This document shows, piece after piece, positions 20,956 to 35,900 of a stretch of 64,000 nt of DNA. The stretch is from Branchiostoma floridae (taxonomy: Eukaryota > Chordata > Leptocardii > Amphioxiformes > Branchiostomatidae). The DNA is taken from NCBI RefSeq assembly GCF_000003815.2, contig NC_049984.1:5917258-5981257 (forward strand). Direction: 5' to 3'. The translations under genes and the position numbers were made by a program. Position 1 is the stretch's first letter; every line of letters begins with the position of its first letter. The notes under the pieces were generated by a model. The model worked only from the letters and a program-made list of their open reading frames with translations. It did no database searches and was not told the DNA's origin.

Positions 20956-23900
20956 GTTAGTGCTGTTATACACCACGATGTTATACGTCAATGTCTTACG
21001 GAACAACATCACTGAGGCTGCAAGAAGCGCTCCATCTCCGAGGACTTTTAGAGATAGCATATGGAAGCTTTGGTCTTTGCATGTTGACTGACTTAGACCA
21101 GGAATGCGATTATGATTTTTGGATGATTAGTTACTGGTAAAGTATTTATTCATTTTTGTATCAATTTATTTATGTTCCCGTTACAACCTATCCCTCACAC
21201 TGGACCGCTGGGAAGAGCGGCTTTGACCGACAGGGCTAAATTGAAAATTCACATTTAACGACATGCAGTCAAGCCTGTGTGCATGACCATCTCTGCATTA
21301 GGACCACCATACTGTTTAAACGAATTGAGGTAATTCACTATGTAGCATTCCAAGTACTTTTCTCTGCAATGAAGAAATCCAAACGTAATGCCTTTGCATG
21401 AACTCTTTTCGATCTTAATCGCCCCCTCAACTAAACGCGACTCAGTTGACTCTCATGAGTGAGTGAACGATGCGTACCAAGGCTTTCGCGATAAGCCGTT
21501 GGGCTGGTCAATGATTTTCATTTATCTTTTTATTAGAGATTCACAGGGAGATATCTCTAAGGTACCGAAAACAGGATCGTAGGACGTTCTTATACAAGCG
21601 ATGTTCAAACATGCAGATCAGATCAGATCATGCAACTGATGAAAATTGATACTAACAAGCACAATAACGAAGAAGACACAACGCATTATAAGTATATACG
21701 TCCTGATAAAACTAGATGAAACATAACGGTCGTCATGGATATTTACGGACCGCACCCAGCACAACCAGATTGCACGATAACGGATTCTTTCACAGCCAGG
21801 ACAGCCTATTTCAGTTATTTATGAAAGCAAAAGAAAGCAAGATGAAAGTTTAGACTTAACGAAATGCCGGTGTAAGTGACCATCTCTGCATTAGGACCAC
21901 CCGGTTATTGATATGCAGTCAAACCTGTACTAGTGACCACCTCTGCATAAGAGCAACCCGGTCATTGATACACAGTCAAAACTGTACTAGTGACCACCTC
22001 TGCACCAGGACCAGCTGGCCACTGTGGCTACTTATTGGTAGTCCCTTGAATGATTTTACCCATGAATCCAAGCATTTTAGAATCCTTCCTATAATGGCCT
22101 ACCTATCCTGTCTATAGCTATGCTGGCTGGCGGAAACAACCAGAGGCAATTTTCCCGAAGTACCCCTCTGCAATATCACCCAGTAATCCTGAAATCTTTA
22201 TCTAAGCTGTGTTCTGCGCTGTTATTAGATTTATTCAATAAACCTTCTCTGGTGGGATATGAAAGCCTATTTTATATCCGAATAGCCGGTATAACCGTCC
22301 TTCGGCGTAATCCACCAGCTTCACAGGCAAGCGACGAGGAAGCAGCTGGGTATATTACACACATAAAGCGACCTGTCATTCTTTGGCTATCTAACTTCAA
22401 GCGTTGTTTGAAGCTATCTGGTGAGGACGCTTCTCCAGTACTTGGCGGTATCGAGTTCCATTCTGCGACAGTTCTAGGAAAAGACTCTCATCCTAAGTTC
22501 TAGGAAAATGCTCTCACCCTGCTTTGATGACTGAACTGTGAAGGGTGGGCGTAATGGCATCCCCAGGGAAGGCTGATGTACATCGCGATGGACAGATAGG
22601 TACAGATCACGTCTAGACAGATTTAACGGTATAGTATAACTTTACAATGAGTTTGAGTCTAGTGTCATCACTCCACTGCAGGAATCTTCCTATTTCGTGC
22701 CATCACTACACTTTAGCAGTTGTAGTGATGTGGTAGAAGGATTCGCAGGACGAGCCTGACAGGGACAGCGACGAGAACGCTCCTTCTATGGCCCCACTGC
22801 AGCAATGCGGGTAGTTCAGTGGTTAGCGACCCTGCTTCTCGACCAAATGGCCGTGATTTCAAATCCCGGCTGTTGTCGTTCACCCGGCTGGAATATGTAT
22901 GCTACTGGACATGGCTGCAGGCCTTAAGATGGGCCGTCAAGCAGAGGTCAACTGTTCATTGCGCTTGTCAAAAAGTAAGAGCTATAGGGCTTTTCCAGGT
23001 ACAATGAACCTGTATGAACTGTAAATAGTATCTGTCGTTTCTGCCACGACCAATGGAAGACATCATTTTCATCTTCATTTTCACTGCAGTCGTAGTCCCA
23101 AGGAAAATAGATGTTTCAATTCCACGTCTCTTTATCTGGTATCAGCTCTTTGTTTTTTTGTTAATCACTCGTGTAGTTTAACCATTGAAATCGTAGAGAA
23201 GCTGCTACATCACCGTTAGCTGCCTTTTACACGAAACTGCACATAAATGACTAGTGACGCTACTGCCAATATCTATCGTTCTCTAAAAGCGAGCCGTAAT
23301 GGCTAACGTCCTTGTGGTACAGAGGAACCACGGGAACTACATTAGCAGCTTAATGGAGAAGTCGGAAATCCCTACTTAATAAGTGAACCTTATAGGAAAC
23401 GTCAAAGGCACACGAGAGACAGTGGGTAGCCCGGAGAACCTACACGGACATTTTACGAGCTGACGACAATTCAAGATGCAAAATCGCCGAAGGAGGTGTG
23501 CAGTGGAAAAGGCTTTCCGTTTTGTTTAGGAAAGCATTGTAAGCGAATACTTACTTGACTTAGCAAATACAAACTGTAGGCTGTATATACGTTGATACGT
23601 GTGAAAACGGGGATCAATTACCATGTTATAATCCATAGCCGGGGATGCAGGTGAACAACATCCACTGTTCTCGTTTTTGTACAGAGAACCACTTTGACTT
23701 TGACTTTATTGTCGATGAGACAAAGGGTCTGCCTTTGAGCAGCTTTGGGCTTTCAAGTTGAAAACTACGGGACTACATCTGCATCTTAATGGAGAAGTCG
23801 ATAAGTCCTACGTAATTACTTACGGAAGGGCCGATTTTCCTCTAGTGATGGTTTCGTTTGTTGTTCTCAAATGGCTCCATGACGCAGTGGAGCTGGCTGA

Positions 23901-26900
23901 AGTAGATTGTTTACGAGCTTAAAATGTAACGTTAAGTTGGGAAGGAGCTGAAGAACGTAATATCTAGTGTAGGAAATGATTATAAATGTCTTAAGCTGTT
24001 GGTAATGGGCATTCACTAGGACCTTCTGAGCGCAGCAAGGAAACACAAAGACGATCCAACCAAATTGCACTTGTCCGTCTTGATTTACTCTGCATCAGGC
24101 TGCAGTTCCACCGCACATAAAATCAGAGTAGCGCCGTAAATTGCGTTATTTTGTCTGGTAAAATTTACTCTGCGTTAACTAACCGCACATAAAGTCTGGA
24201 TAGTACCGCCAATGCTGTGATTTAAGGCACAACTAACGACCGTAAAGCTCTTTATGGCTCCTACAGGCATTTGTGGGGCCTCTTCTTGACGCGAGAGCTA
24301 CTTTGCTATTGGTATGAAATAGTTGAAAGTTACGGCATGTGGTCCATATCTGGGATTGCCAGAGAATCGTGTAAGAAGAAGCACAGGAAGACAAGTTGAA
24401 TTAAAAGGAATGTGGCCCTCGGGGGAAGAAGAGTTGTTCAACTGTTGGGATCTCGCAATTATATTGCATGTTCTAACGTTATCCCCTCTATCGCCTGATT
24501 TCGTGCATGTACGACAGAAAGTGATAATGGACGGACACGAGGCAGCCCGCCTGTACTTCCGGCCCAGGAAAAAGTGTACAATGAAACAGTTGGTGAGAAG
24601 TGCCATGAGTGCTTTAGGCCGATATACCACAGCGCTAAGACAGCTACTTCCACTGCGACAATGACACTCGTATTTCAGGCGAACTGTGTTTAAAGTGTGC
24701 CATATGCATAGGAATTTTGTGGGCCGTTGGACGAGACACTAAATTGACGAATTGAGTGTCGCAGAGACTGTAAGATGTTTTTTTTGCTTCAAAATTAGTT
24801 TGTATCTTCATTATGTCTCTTTGAGTCCCACAAATCAATTACAGTATATCTCAAACTTATTTCAAATTAATTCCACGGAGAATATTTGTGATATACATGT
24901 ATAATGTATTTCCACTCTCTACTCAGAGAACTGTATCATAATATATAGTAGAATCTTTGATAACAGCATTACTTTTTACGAATTCTTTTCTTTTTCTTTC
25001 ATGAATTACAGCCAAAAAGAAAAGGTCATTTAGAGCTATTTCATATGAACAATGATGATGCAGCTAATGACAATATCTCCAAATACATATGATGCATGTG
25101 CGCCTGTTTAGCCTTAGTCCATTAGTTGTAGGAACAATATCGTAGTAGAAAGCGCACAGAATGCAATAATAGTTGCCACAAATCATATTGGGACATGTTT
25201 CGGCATTAAATTTGCAACCTTAAACATGATTATGATCACCGTTATTACGTCGACGCAGTTCAGTGACTGTGATGTGTGTCAGGTTAGTGTGACGGCGCAA
25301 CAGGCTGTATCTGGAGACGTTATCTCCTTTATACCTCGTTACGTGTGAACTGTGCTCCAAGGATCTGAGCTGTTCATTTGTATTCAAGACGGTTCCTGTT
25401 CGCGTTGCACGTCCCACACTTCAACGAATTCCGGCGGAGGCTGGTGATTATCTTTGATTATCTTTGATTCCCTTTAATCCGTCTCGCAGATCTCAGCAGT
25501 GCGTGGAGACAATTCCGGGAACCGCCACCATTGATCTGACCTCCCTGGTTTAGTGTGATGTATATCTTGATCCATGTATTAAAAGAATAATACCGCCTGA
25601 CCAACAAAACACAAAAGAAAGTACGTAAGGGGGTCGTTGGAGCATGAGCTTAGGGATGTGCGCAGGAGAGAAGGCCATGAAATGAACGATGTCTTCTCGA
25701 GCACAGTTCCTCTTCCTGCCACTACACCGACTAACTGCGATTTGTCATATTTCTTGTACGAAATTGCGATGTATGGTCAGAAATGACAAATATCGGCAGG
25801 TCGAATTCCGAAAAATTACAACCACTTTTTCTCTAAAATATCGGCCTCACATGCTCTGCTGACATATAGCCGTCAGATATCGTTTTTTTAGCGATGTCAT
25901 TTAACGCTTCTACTACAAATATCTGAAGCTTTTTTTCTGCAGTAATGTCGAGAAACGTTTATTCCAAAATTTTAACCTTTTCTAGATTCTTAGTTGTGTT
26001 GCAAAGATATAACATCACAAGAGGGCGGAGATCATAGTCCTCACCGTGGACAAATAGGTTCACTTGCGACAATACTATTCAAGACTGATTCTTCTCCTTG
26101 TATCTAGCTACAGTTGGTTCAAAACATTAGCTGGTATCATTATGACCAGTTGTCTGTCCGTTGAGTTGAAGATATTCAAATACGACCCCAGGGAAAATGA
26201 AAGTGATCTGGAAGTGACAGCAGTAAATAATTCTACCCAGAGTGGCGTGAAACTCTGCCTCAATTTCTCAAAGACTTGATGAATGTTTGGCATATCTAGA
26301 TTAAAATCTGTTCCCAGACTTACTTGAAGATGATTGTCTGCCTGAGAGCGACTGTCCTTCCTGGGAACTCGGCCAAACGCTATAGCTCTCGGCGTGAACA
26401 CCCAGGTGCGGCAGTAACTTTGGCTGCTAGCTACGGGGGTGAAAAATGATGAGATTGCCAGGAAAGTACAGTGTCTATCCAAACTTTCTCCCGTCTTTTA
26501 GGCTGGGACTGACTACAACTAAAAAAGGGCGATGCCTTTGATCAGTCTCAGCCTCACGCCTGTGACGGTCAAAGGGCATCAGTTCCCATACAAATAATGC
26601 GACTTCGCTTTGCTTGTTATGATTGAAGATCCAAAACAGAACCATCAGGCAGCCATGGCTGGGTGAAAAATCTCGAAATACGACTTCGGGGAGTAGTGAA
26701 TTGGCCCTGAAGTGTGTACAGTAGATTAGTCTGAACAGATGACTGTGATGGTCGAAAACTTACAATTGTTACCGCTCTTTGTGAACAGCAGAGGTGGCCT
26801 TTATGGAGAGGTGCTTACAAGGGTTTCACGAGTACGTTGACATGTTCTTGGTGGCACCTCTGATGCGAGCCTAAAGGTAAAGTATTCTGTGCAGTAAGGA

Positions 26901-29900
26901 ATTGTACAGGAATGTGTACACGGGAATGTTTTGAATTTAAGGAAGTACGAGTACCTCAGGAACCGTAGAAAGTGAGTGAGTCAGGCTCCATGGAGGCAGC
27001 TTTCGTCTTAGATAACCGGGACAGTCGGTCACAGATGTTAGCTAGATGTAGTCCAATCGTAGGTATGGAAACTTTGTACAATTCATTCATCACATTTTCT
27101 TGGATGTTTTGTTCTAAAATACGTATTTTCTGTAACTCAGAAAATGACTTGTTGTTCTAGTTTCAGTTATTTCAATAAAAATGGTCTCCCCCCATCAATG
27201 TCCCTGATGCCACCATGTCCATCGATGTGTACGCGATCCAGCTTCGATTGCCACTTCCTCTGTTTAAACCCCTCGTAATATTTTATTGGCCTGTAGTTAT
27301 TTGGTCAATGTTACCGGTCTTTCAGAAATTCCCTGGGACACAAATACAATGCACAACAATGGGAAGTCAAGCACCATCGCATGGATTTTTCTGAATACAT
27401 CACAGCAATACCCTTATGTAAATGTCATTAGTAAAATGTGGAGAACATGCGCCGGTATAAATGTGGGTGTTGAGTCACGGTTGAGATATCACTGGAGTGA
27501 GCCAAGTGCTTTTGCAATCAAAGGATTCACCAGAGCATGTGTGATTGATGAACATGGTTCTGTAGACAAGGCCGCGTGTGTCGGACATCCAAATTTGCAT
27601 GCCAAGAACTTCGTGCAGTGTGTTGGAAATATTTGGTCGATGGAGCTACATCCTATTTGGAGTCGTTTTCTGACGGCTGATGAAGTATTCAAGCTTTTTT
27701 GTCAATATTTCAATGAATAGAGTGGGAAAAAATGAATTCAAGGGGAATAAGTTAAAGGTGTAAATCATGTATTTACTTGTCACTGTCTGACTAAGATAAC
27801 GTTGAGAGCGTTTATCGTATTTAAATGTTGATTCAGCTATCTTGAATACGCCTCCAACGAACGGTAACGGGCGAATCATCCACCTGAATTGTTTGCTTCT
27901 TTATTGAAGATCAGATTTGATATGAAAATCACTATAAGTTGCAATTTAAATGCACGGAGAGTGATTTATTAGATGCCCGCAGTCAACAACAACAAAACTA
28001 GAGTGGATCGAAAGAATCTATTGATTGTGAGAGAAGCGAAGGCTGCCAATAGGCTAGGATTTACTTATTACTTTCGTGTCCACTAGATATAAACACTGCG
28101 CGGAAGAGCAAAAGAGAGTCAGGCCAGAGCGACCTGCACTGACATTCTACGATCTGAAACCAATATGGAAGGAGCAAAAGACACGGAGGACGGTGTGAAG
28201 TAGAAAAAACAACACTTTTCATTGTTTTTTAATGGGGGCATTGTAAACGAATACAAATGATTCTATATACGTTGTTACATGTGAAAATGGGGATCAATTA
28301 CAATGATACTAAGCCAAAGTCAAGCTGAATGGAAACGTCCGTTTTGCAACCTCCAGGGGATGCAGATGAACAGCACCCACCGTTCTCGTTGGTATTGTCG
28401 ACAATATCCATCAATCATCTGTTGAATTCTATAGCAGTTAATCGGGTTGTTCTTGCGTTTTGTGTGATGTCTAGATAATACGTCTAGAGAATAGCGATAA
28501 AGAGAATCAATTCCTTAAAGACGTACAGACATGCATATCTTCAACCTGTATCGTTAAGATATGATATTACTTAGAAAAAACGTTTGCTGTTGGCTGCCGC
28601 CTCGATAGCTACAATGCACTACTGGCGTATTCTTGTTCCCTTTGGACACTGCAGTAGATAAGCAATCCATTGTCAGCCATTTTACCCAGAGGCATGCTGC
28701 CAAAGGTGTTTGCCTTTGGTGATGAATCTTTGTTCACCGCGGGACAAGCCAGATGGGACCACGCGCGGTAGCTCCGTCTGTTAGTCTGAATGAGTAGGTC
28801 CTGGCAATAGGAATCGTAATGTGGACTGTGTGACCTTTCCGCCATGTTTATTCATCATATGTTACTCTGAACTATGTCACACAAATAACATGCACTGCAT
28901 AGCATCCCAATAGATACAAAAATGCAAACCTGAGAAAGCAATTACTGTTGTGTGGTATATATTCCATGATTTTATTTTCTATCATCGTATATATGTACCT
29001 ATATATATCTACCGCATGTTTTTGATCGTTTGCTTATGTTACCTAGTCTCATCCTCATGCCTGAGGCTCGGGGACTAATTCTTCAAAAACAAACTTTCTG
29101 AGAGAGTATTAAAGGATGACGTTCTTTCCGTCAGCCTTGATGAATAAATGCGCAAGTCAGTCTTTAATTTGCTCTGATTGCCGCTGGGACGGGGGTTAAT
29201 TCAGAACAGTCTGCTTGCATTTGAGGAGGCAATTAGAGGCGACGTCGCGGGTAACTAAGACATGCTCTGATTTACTTCATCAAGCATCTCACGCACCGCA
29301 ACAGCAGTCAGAGAACGTTTGACCCGACAGGAAGTTTCTGACAATGAGCAAAATCCAGAGCTTTTGGACCCTGCGCAATCCCACATTGTAACCGAACCAA
29401 GTATAGTAATGATTTGAACCATCATTTGTATGGTTCAGTCAGATTTGGGATGTCTTTATACCCTTTTACCTACCCTCACACGGAGTTCGAAAGTTAAGGA
29501 AGATAATGATTTAAAACTTCACACGTACATCATGCTATGCTTGATTTGGCGGAACCCATACCAAACCATTCCACCATAAAACACGGAATGAGTAGCAATG
29601 TACTAAGGATAAAAGCATTCTTAGTTTTGGTTTGACCACCACATAGACGAATGGAATATCTCTTGGCCACAGCTGTTTGATATAATACTATGGGCTTCAC
29701 GTGATAAGCTTCATGTGGGGTGAATTGACGGCCGAATAAGGCAAGAGGCTGAAATATGCTATGTAATAAAACCAGTAACTGTTGCATGGTTGAATCTTAG
29801 GATCACCTGGTCGATATGCCGTCTTACACTAGAAGGAAAATTTATCGGAGCTTTGTTTCATGTTTCTCATAAGAGTTAGTTCTGGAGTCCAGATCAATGG

Positions 29901-32900
29901 ATATTCCAGTGTGGAAGTCCCACTGAGGTGTGATACTGCTCGCGGTGGTGCCGCAAACGTTTGCAAACTTAACGGCTTTCCGTCTGCCTGCCTCGTTGCC
30001 GGTTCCCTGCAGGAAAGCCTTATGAAAATGAATGGGTGTGTAAACATAACGCAAAGGCAGGACTTAGCAGCAGATAAAAAGGTCCGTACCAAGAGTTTTC
30101 AGATTATTTTTGACCTTTGCATTCTACAGAGAGCAATTTGTGAGATACAGTTAGTTGTGACCTGTGTGACTTGTCATAATAACAACTCCGCAGAGCCCGA
30201 CTGTTCCTGACATCTTCCCCCTTTCGAGACGTCTCAATTCGCTGTGGTTACCCTCTCCATCCTTGCTATCACGTTTAAAGAAAGTATTGTGATATCGATG
30301 TACCCACCAGATGATGATTTGACACGAGGGTGGCGAGACAGAAGATTGCCAAACAAAGCTGGCATTAAGGACGACCCGCTTCGGTCTCTTTGCAAAGTTT
30401 ACCAACTCTGGGCAGACAACCCACCGGTTTGTGACCCAGGGTGGTCAGTCATTATCTTATTTTGGCTCGAAGGGCACAATTGTTGCGCTGAAACCAATTT
30501 CTAATGGCGCCAGGACCATTTCAGGAAATAGGTCCCCAGGGAAGAGCGAGACCGTCTCGAGAATATAGAACATGTTTCCGACTGACCTCGAGTACACCCC
30601 TGACAGTCCTCACTAGATCAGACGACACACACACAGTTGTAGCCGACGTAAGGCTAGGTAAAGTCGACACCAAAAGTCTCCCGCTGCTTATTCAACAACC
30701 ACGATTTATACCAATTACTTATTTGACCAGACTGTCACCATATGATCCCATGTATGTCTCGATACGACCAACAGCTTTGGAACTTGTTCCTAGAATAGAT
30801 ATTCCATCTAAGTTTCGCACAGAGAAATACCACAGAACGTAATTCCTCTTCCGTCACCTTTACTGCTTTGAGTTATGAGTTGGCTTAGTAATCTAGTCTC
30901 CGAAACTCTATTTGTGAGGAACTTAATATCAATTCGAAGAATCTTCGATCTTCGTTGTTATCTAAAGGCTCAGTAACTTTTGTGGTAAGAATCGGAGTAC
31001 AACAGAGACAATATTTCACGGCTTTATTACACAGCCGGATCCAGCTAGGGCAGGAGAGGGGCTCATTTCTCATCTCAATGGGCACATTGCCTCAGGTATC
31101 GCTCCATGGATGCCGTCACTGGCTGCATGCCAAGGCGGAAATAGGGAGCGCTTTTTTATTCAGTACTGGTCTATAGACAGCAATCTCATACTCTGGATAC
31201 AGATGCACGGATATTCACGTGTTAGGAGACCTCAATAGGCATGTACAGACTAACTTGTAATGAATTCAGTACATACTGTCATACACAGTATCAGGGAAGA
31301 CAGGGACGCTAGAAAAAGTAGAGTAAACTTAGTTTGTAATGGTGATGATGTAAAAAACAACATTTCATTTCCATTCATCCTATGTGGAGGTGGCAAGAGC
31401 CAAGAGTTGCGCCAGAAGCCCCGTCAAGCAGGACAGAATGTCGTTCAGCGTCATGAAGTCCAACATTCTTCTCAATTACCTTCTTAAGAGTAAAAAACAA
31501 CAACTACGTCTACGACTTTGGTTTCCTGAGAAAAGAAACATATCAGCTATTTCCGATTTCCAACAGGAATAACGGCCAAGAAGCCATACATTGAAGTTCA
31601 CTGTTACCGTGTGTAATGTATGTGTGAAGCAATAAAGTTCTCTCTATCAAATTGACTCGCCATGTTAGAAGGCGAAGAAGCATATTTCCCCAAAGGCTCG
31701 CGGTCTGATGCATTGCTCCACTACATAGAAGAGAAAGTACAAAATGATGAGATATCCCAGCTTCTGTAAATGTCAAAGGTGCGGGTTTGTTTTCATCTAG
31801 GTTAAAGGTCGGTAATCCAGGTCAAAGTAACAAATCACTTTAGTAATAAATGAGAGATCCACCGACGCTACTTGTCTCATTCCAGTAGCCGAGTCGCGGC
31901 CTACATCTTCAAATGACTCCACATTCTTCTTCATGGACCGTGTAAGATTTGAATTTGTTGCCTAAAGGGCATCAACATGTTGCCTACATTCCGGATAATG
32001 CAATTCTGCACTGCTACAAGACTCCGTTACAGGCAGACAGGGGTCATGAACTTTGGCAAGTGGAAATGCAGATCTCCAAATCGTGAAGGTCACATTGGAA
32101 CTACTTTTGATAACTCACTGACGTTTCTTTACTTACTGTAATCACCCGATGGTGACAAAGAAGTCAAATGAAACTAAGGATGCCCTTAACAGATTGGTTC
32201 GAAACCTGAACCGTACTTGACTAAATTACATGGTAGTGTATTGCCGAGTATAAGTAGCCCTTTAATGATAGGTTACCGTATCAACCACGCGTAGAAAGGA
32301 CGCCTTTGAACTTCTAAGTTGTTCCTGTTCGTGCGTAGCAATGAGCATAATTGCCAATGACATTAACATGTGGTAACTGAATTGCCGGAAATTACCGTGC
32401 ACGCTTTAAAGCACGTCTGACATGATAGTTACATTTTAGATGTGCTGTGAAACATGTAATTTTGGGAAATAAAGGAGCTAGAAAAGGGTGTGCTATATCA
32501 TTTAAGAAGTAATAACGACAAGCTGTGGGAGTGACGGGCGGTTTCTACAAAGTGTTCACCTCGGATGACATCCACATACAGTTATACAGAATGCTCTTAA
32601 TGCTGTACCTGGAAAATCAGCATGGGTTAAGCCTCGTGAAACATGGGTTATGAAAGGGCTGTTCTCGCTTTCAACACCATGCAACCGCAGCGAGTACGGG
32701 GCCTTAAACGTTTTATAGGCTGAAATTGTCTCTTCATGTTGAAGGTATCTTCTATCTATTTCTGCACATTTAAAGTTGCCACATCGTCAGATGATACGGC
32801 TCGCTTGCATTTGGCATACAGATAGTGATGATTCGTTTTGGGTTAATGACCCAGTCACGATATCAAAGCTGCCAACAACCTTGGTGCCGGCTTTGCATGG

Positions 32901-35900
32901 ATGTGAAGAATATCCGTGCAGTCAACGAGGTGTATGATTTAATCATACCGTGCCAGTCTTCTTGACATCAAACCAAAATTCCCGGAACAGCAAATCCTCC
33001 GTGGGATGGATGTTTAGATGAAGTGGTATAAACCTGCCCTGTAACGTCAACGTTAGCGTCGCGCATAAGCTGCTCTCTCGTTTCTTTTCATACCCCGTGG
33101 AAATGAAATAATAAGTGGATGCCTCGTTGATCCGATTGATCAGCAGACTGCTTTTGTTGTGATAAAATTATCCTTTCATGTCGCTACGGGTTGTAACGTA
33201 GTTAGCAATCTGATAATACAGGCGCCAATGATACCGAGACTCCCGCATAATGCATCAGTTGGGAGCAGGCTGTAAGCCGGCGGGAATAGACAGGGTGCTT
33301 TCAAGCATGCACAGTGTTAGAGCCAGAGTCTTCCGTGGCACCAAGTCAAGGCTAACTCTGCTACTCGCGGCGGTGACATAAAAGGCATTCTTATTGTCAC
33401 CTTGAGAGAGACGTAGGTAGTGAAGCAGAACGTACAGGACTTACGCAAACGACTAACGCAAAGACAGTCATCCATAGCTGCAAACTGACTCGTATGGAAA
33501 CTACTGTCACTGCCACGTGTGTTATATCGAATCGTGCTTTTTAATCGAATAAGTATTATATAAACGATCCAAATCCAATACGACAAGATTGGATACAGTA
33601 ATAAAACACATTAGTCCGATCTTAACGAGTCTACTCTGTCCATGTACCATAATACAGGTCAATACGTTTTGTATTGATTAGAGGTACTTACTACGGGCAA
33701 CCGTGTGTGTAACATTTCAGGTAACCGGGTGGATAACCATGGCAGGATATAAGGCCTTGCCCTGTGATGGGAATCATTGATACCCTGTACACACCAAGGA
33801 GCATAGATCGCAGGAGTGTAATCAGGCTATTTGTAAACCGACCTGTCATTAAAAAGATGCGAACTCCGCCTTTTGATCGATCACCCAGCCCTAACTTATT
33901 CTCCCGTGGACAAATTCGTGATGCGGTAGGACACTTCCGTCAATTCAAGGTTCCTCTGGCGTGCAGGGAACATTCGTTTGCCGTCAAAAGCATCCAGTGG
34001 TCGATATTTTCCTTGATGTTAGCACAGGGTCGCATGTCACGTCAGTTTTAAGTTCTAGAGATGTACATGTAGTAGTTGTTGACCTTTCCTACAGCCGTGG
34101 TAAAGTGCGCGCCAACCATTCTTGATCAAAAAGGCTTTTGAGTTAATGGGCGAGAAAGGTGGTGGACTTGACATAAATATATTCAGTTGCACGTCCGCGT
34201 GATGTAAGCCTTGAAAACCTTTCTATGTACGCGTTAGTTACACCAAGTCTGGCTCATTGCTCATCGATTGGTCTGAAGCGTTTGGGTTGAAAGAGTGAGT
34301 TGGAGCGAAAACAAAGTTCAGCCTCCATTATTCCTCATCGTAAATTGTGTTATTCGGGTCCTTTTCAACTGAACATGTTACTTTTTTAATCAGTTTCTTT
34401 TTGGTGCAGTGGGGCAACCTTTTCGCATCAGGAGTCAAGGGGAGAAAGTTTCCTGCTTGTTCATTGTGATGTGAAACATGCCCGGCGAGTCAGCTAACCA
34501 ACAACGCATGGGTGGAAGGGAGTGGTTGTTCGTGGTGCATTTTCGCTGTGTATTTGACAAGTAGCGTCTTTAGTGTAAGGCTTGTACAGTCTTCTTATTC
34601 TTTCGAAATGATGTCTCTTCTTTTCAGATCGCTGGTTGAACGTCACCGTGGCAGCACATCTACAAGGCTTCGGCTCGGTGTCTGAGGAAACAATGGTACA
34701 GTCCGATTTACAACAAGTAAATAAACTTATCCAATATGGTGCTTATATTAACTTGTACAATATTGTGCTCACTTTCCCAACTGCCATTCAAAGGAACCGT
34801 CATTCAAGTTTTATCGTACCCTAAGAACAACATAAGGACTCCACTTGCCTTGGTGAACTCCCTAATAGTATCACAATTTACATATCTATTCATGGCATTA
34901 CCTTCTCCTAGCGCCAAGTTCTTTAAGGAGTATGAGAAAAAGATATTCAATTTCATTTGGAATGGGCGCCCAGAAAAGATTAAACGCAAGGTTATATATA
35001 ACACCTATGACTGTGGTGGTCTGAAATTAATACACTTACCCACTTTTGATCTCACTCGTAAGGCATCGTGGATACCTAGACTATGGCAAGCAAAAACACC
35101 TTTAAGTAAATACTTGACTGATTTCCCAGATCCGGTATGTAAACTTTACCCTTTCTTGCAATTATCTAAATATCATATAGACTGTATTTTTACTAAGTTT
35201 TCTCGGTCTGTTAGTCCTTTCTTCATCAATGCCCTTAAAGCATGGCTTTCCTTCCAATTTAAGCCACCTGAAACACACCAGGACATACAATCACAGCTTT
35301 TATGGCTCAACTCAAATATTACTATAGACAGCAAGCCTATTCACTTTAGAAAGCAAGCTACTGGTTAAATATTATTTATAAGTGACCTTTTAGATACAAA
35401 TGGAAAATTTTTGTCATATAAGGAATTATCGCTGAAATTTGGGAAAACTCTTCGAATGATGGAATATAATCAAATAATCTCCGCTATCCCAAGCACCTGG
35501 AAAAGACATCTTAAGGATAAACCACTTACTATAGGACCTAATGCACCCTTCATATCAAACTATTCCTGGTTGGGGGCACGTAAGATAAATAAAGATATAT
35601 ACATGACAACTCTTTTAACAAATAACGTAGTCCAAACCCCAGTTAAAATCCAAACATATTGGGAAGAAATACTTGACATAATAATACCATGGAAACAAGT
35701 TTTTAGACTGGTATACAAGACTACAATATGTCCGAGACTAAGATTTTTCCAATTTAAGATGTTACATAAATTTCTACCTACCAGAAAAATGTTATATATT
35801 TGGAAACTCTCGGACAGCCCTATTTGCATACACTGTGGAAATGAGCAAGAAGATACACTGCATCTATTTTGGGAATGTCCAAGAGTTTCCCAATTTTGGA

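Larger units (their letters stand above)
23831..34627. other. Remaining part of receptor intron 1
   Basis: No exon was found that is needed to complete the receptor, since exon 1 and exon 2 join in frame. Several open frames of 80-144 residues occur (for example 24323-24664, 27286-27720, 30504-30842) but none shows a known domain or convincing splice context. A short inverted pair (GGCTGGGACTGA ... TCAGTCTCAGCC) lies at about 26502-26556. Confidence 0.5.

Noticed and set aside
22807-22880. tRNA gene candidates at the SINE heads (also 46453-46530)
   Set aside because: A- and B-box-like motifs exist, but no acceptor or anticodon stem can be drawn and a SINE body follows.
24298-24664. Overlapping open frames over 110 residues on both strands
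   Set aside because: Open on both strands by chance; no motif on either side.
27286-27720. 144-residue open frame in receptor intron 1
   Set aside because: The frame starts at TTG rather than ATG, matches no family I know, and lies inside an intron between exons that join without it. A relic of a transposon cannot be excluded.
34736-34842. Part of the open frame upstream of the LINE body
   Set aside because: The frame is open before 34843, but the target duplication places the LINE start at 34843; the earlier part is intron sequence that happens to be open.
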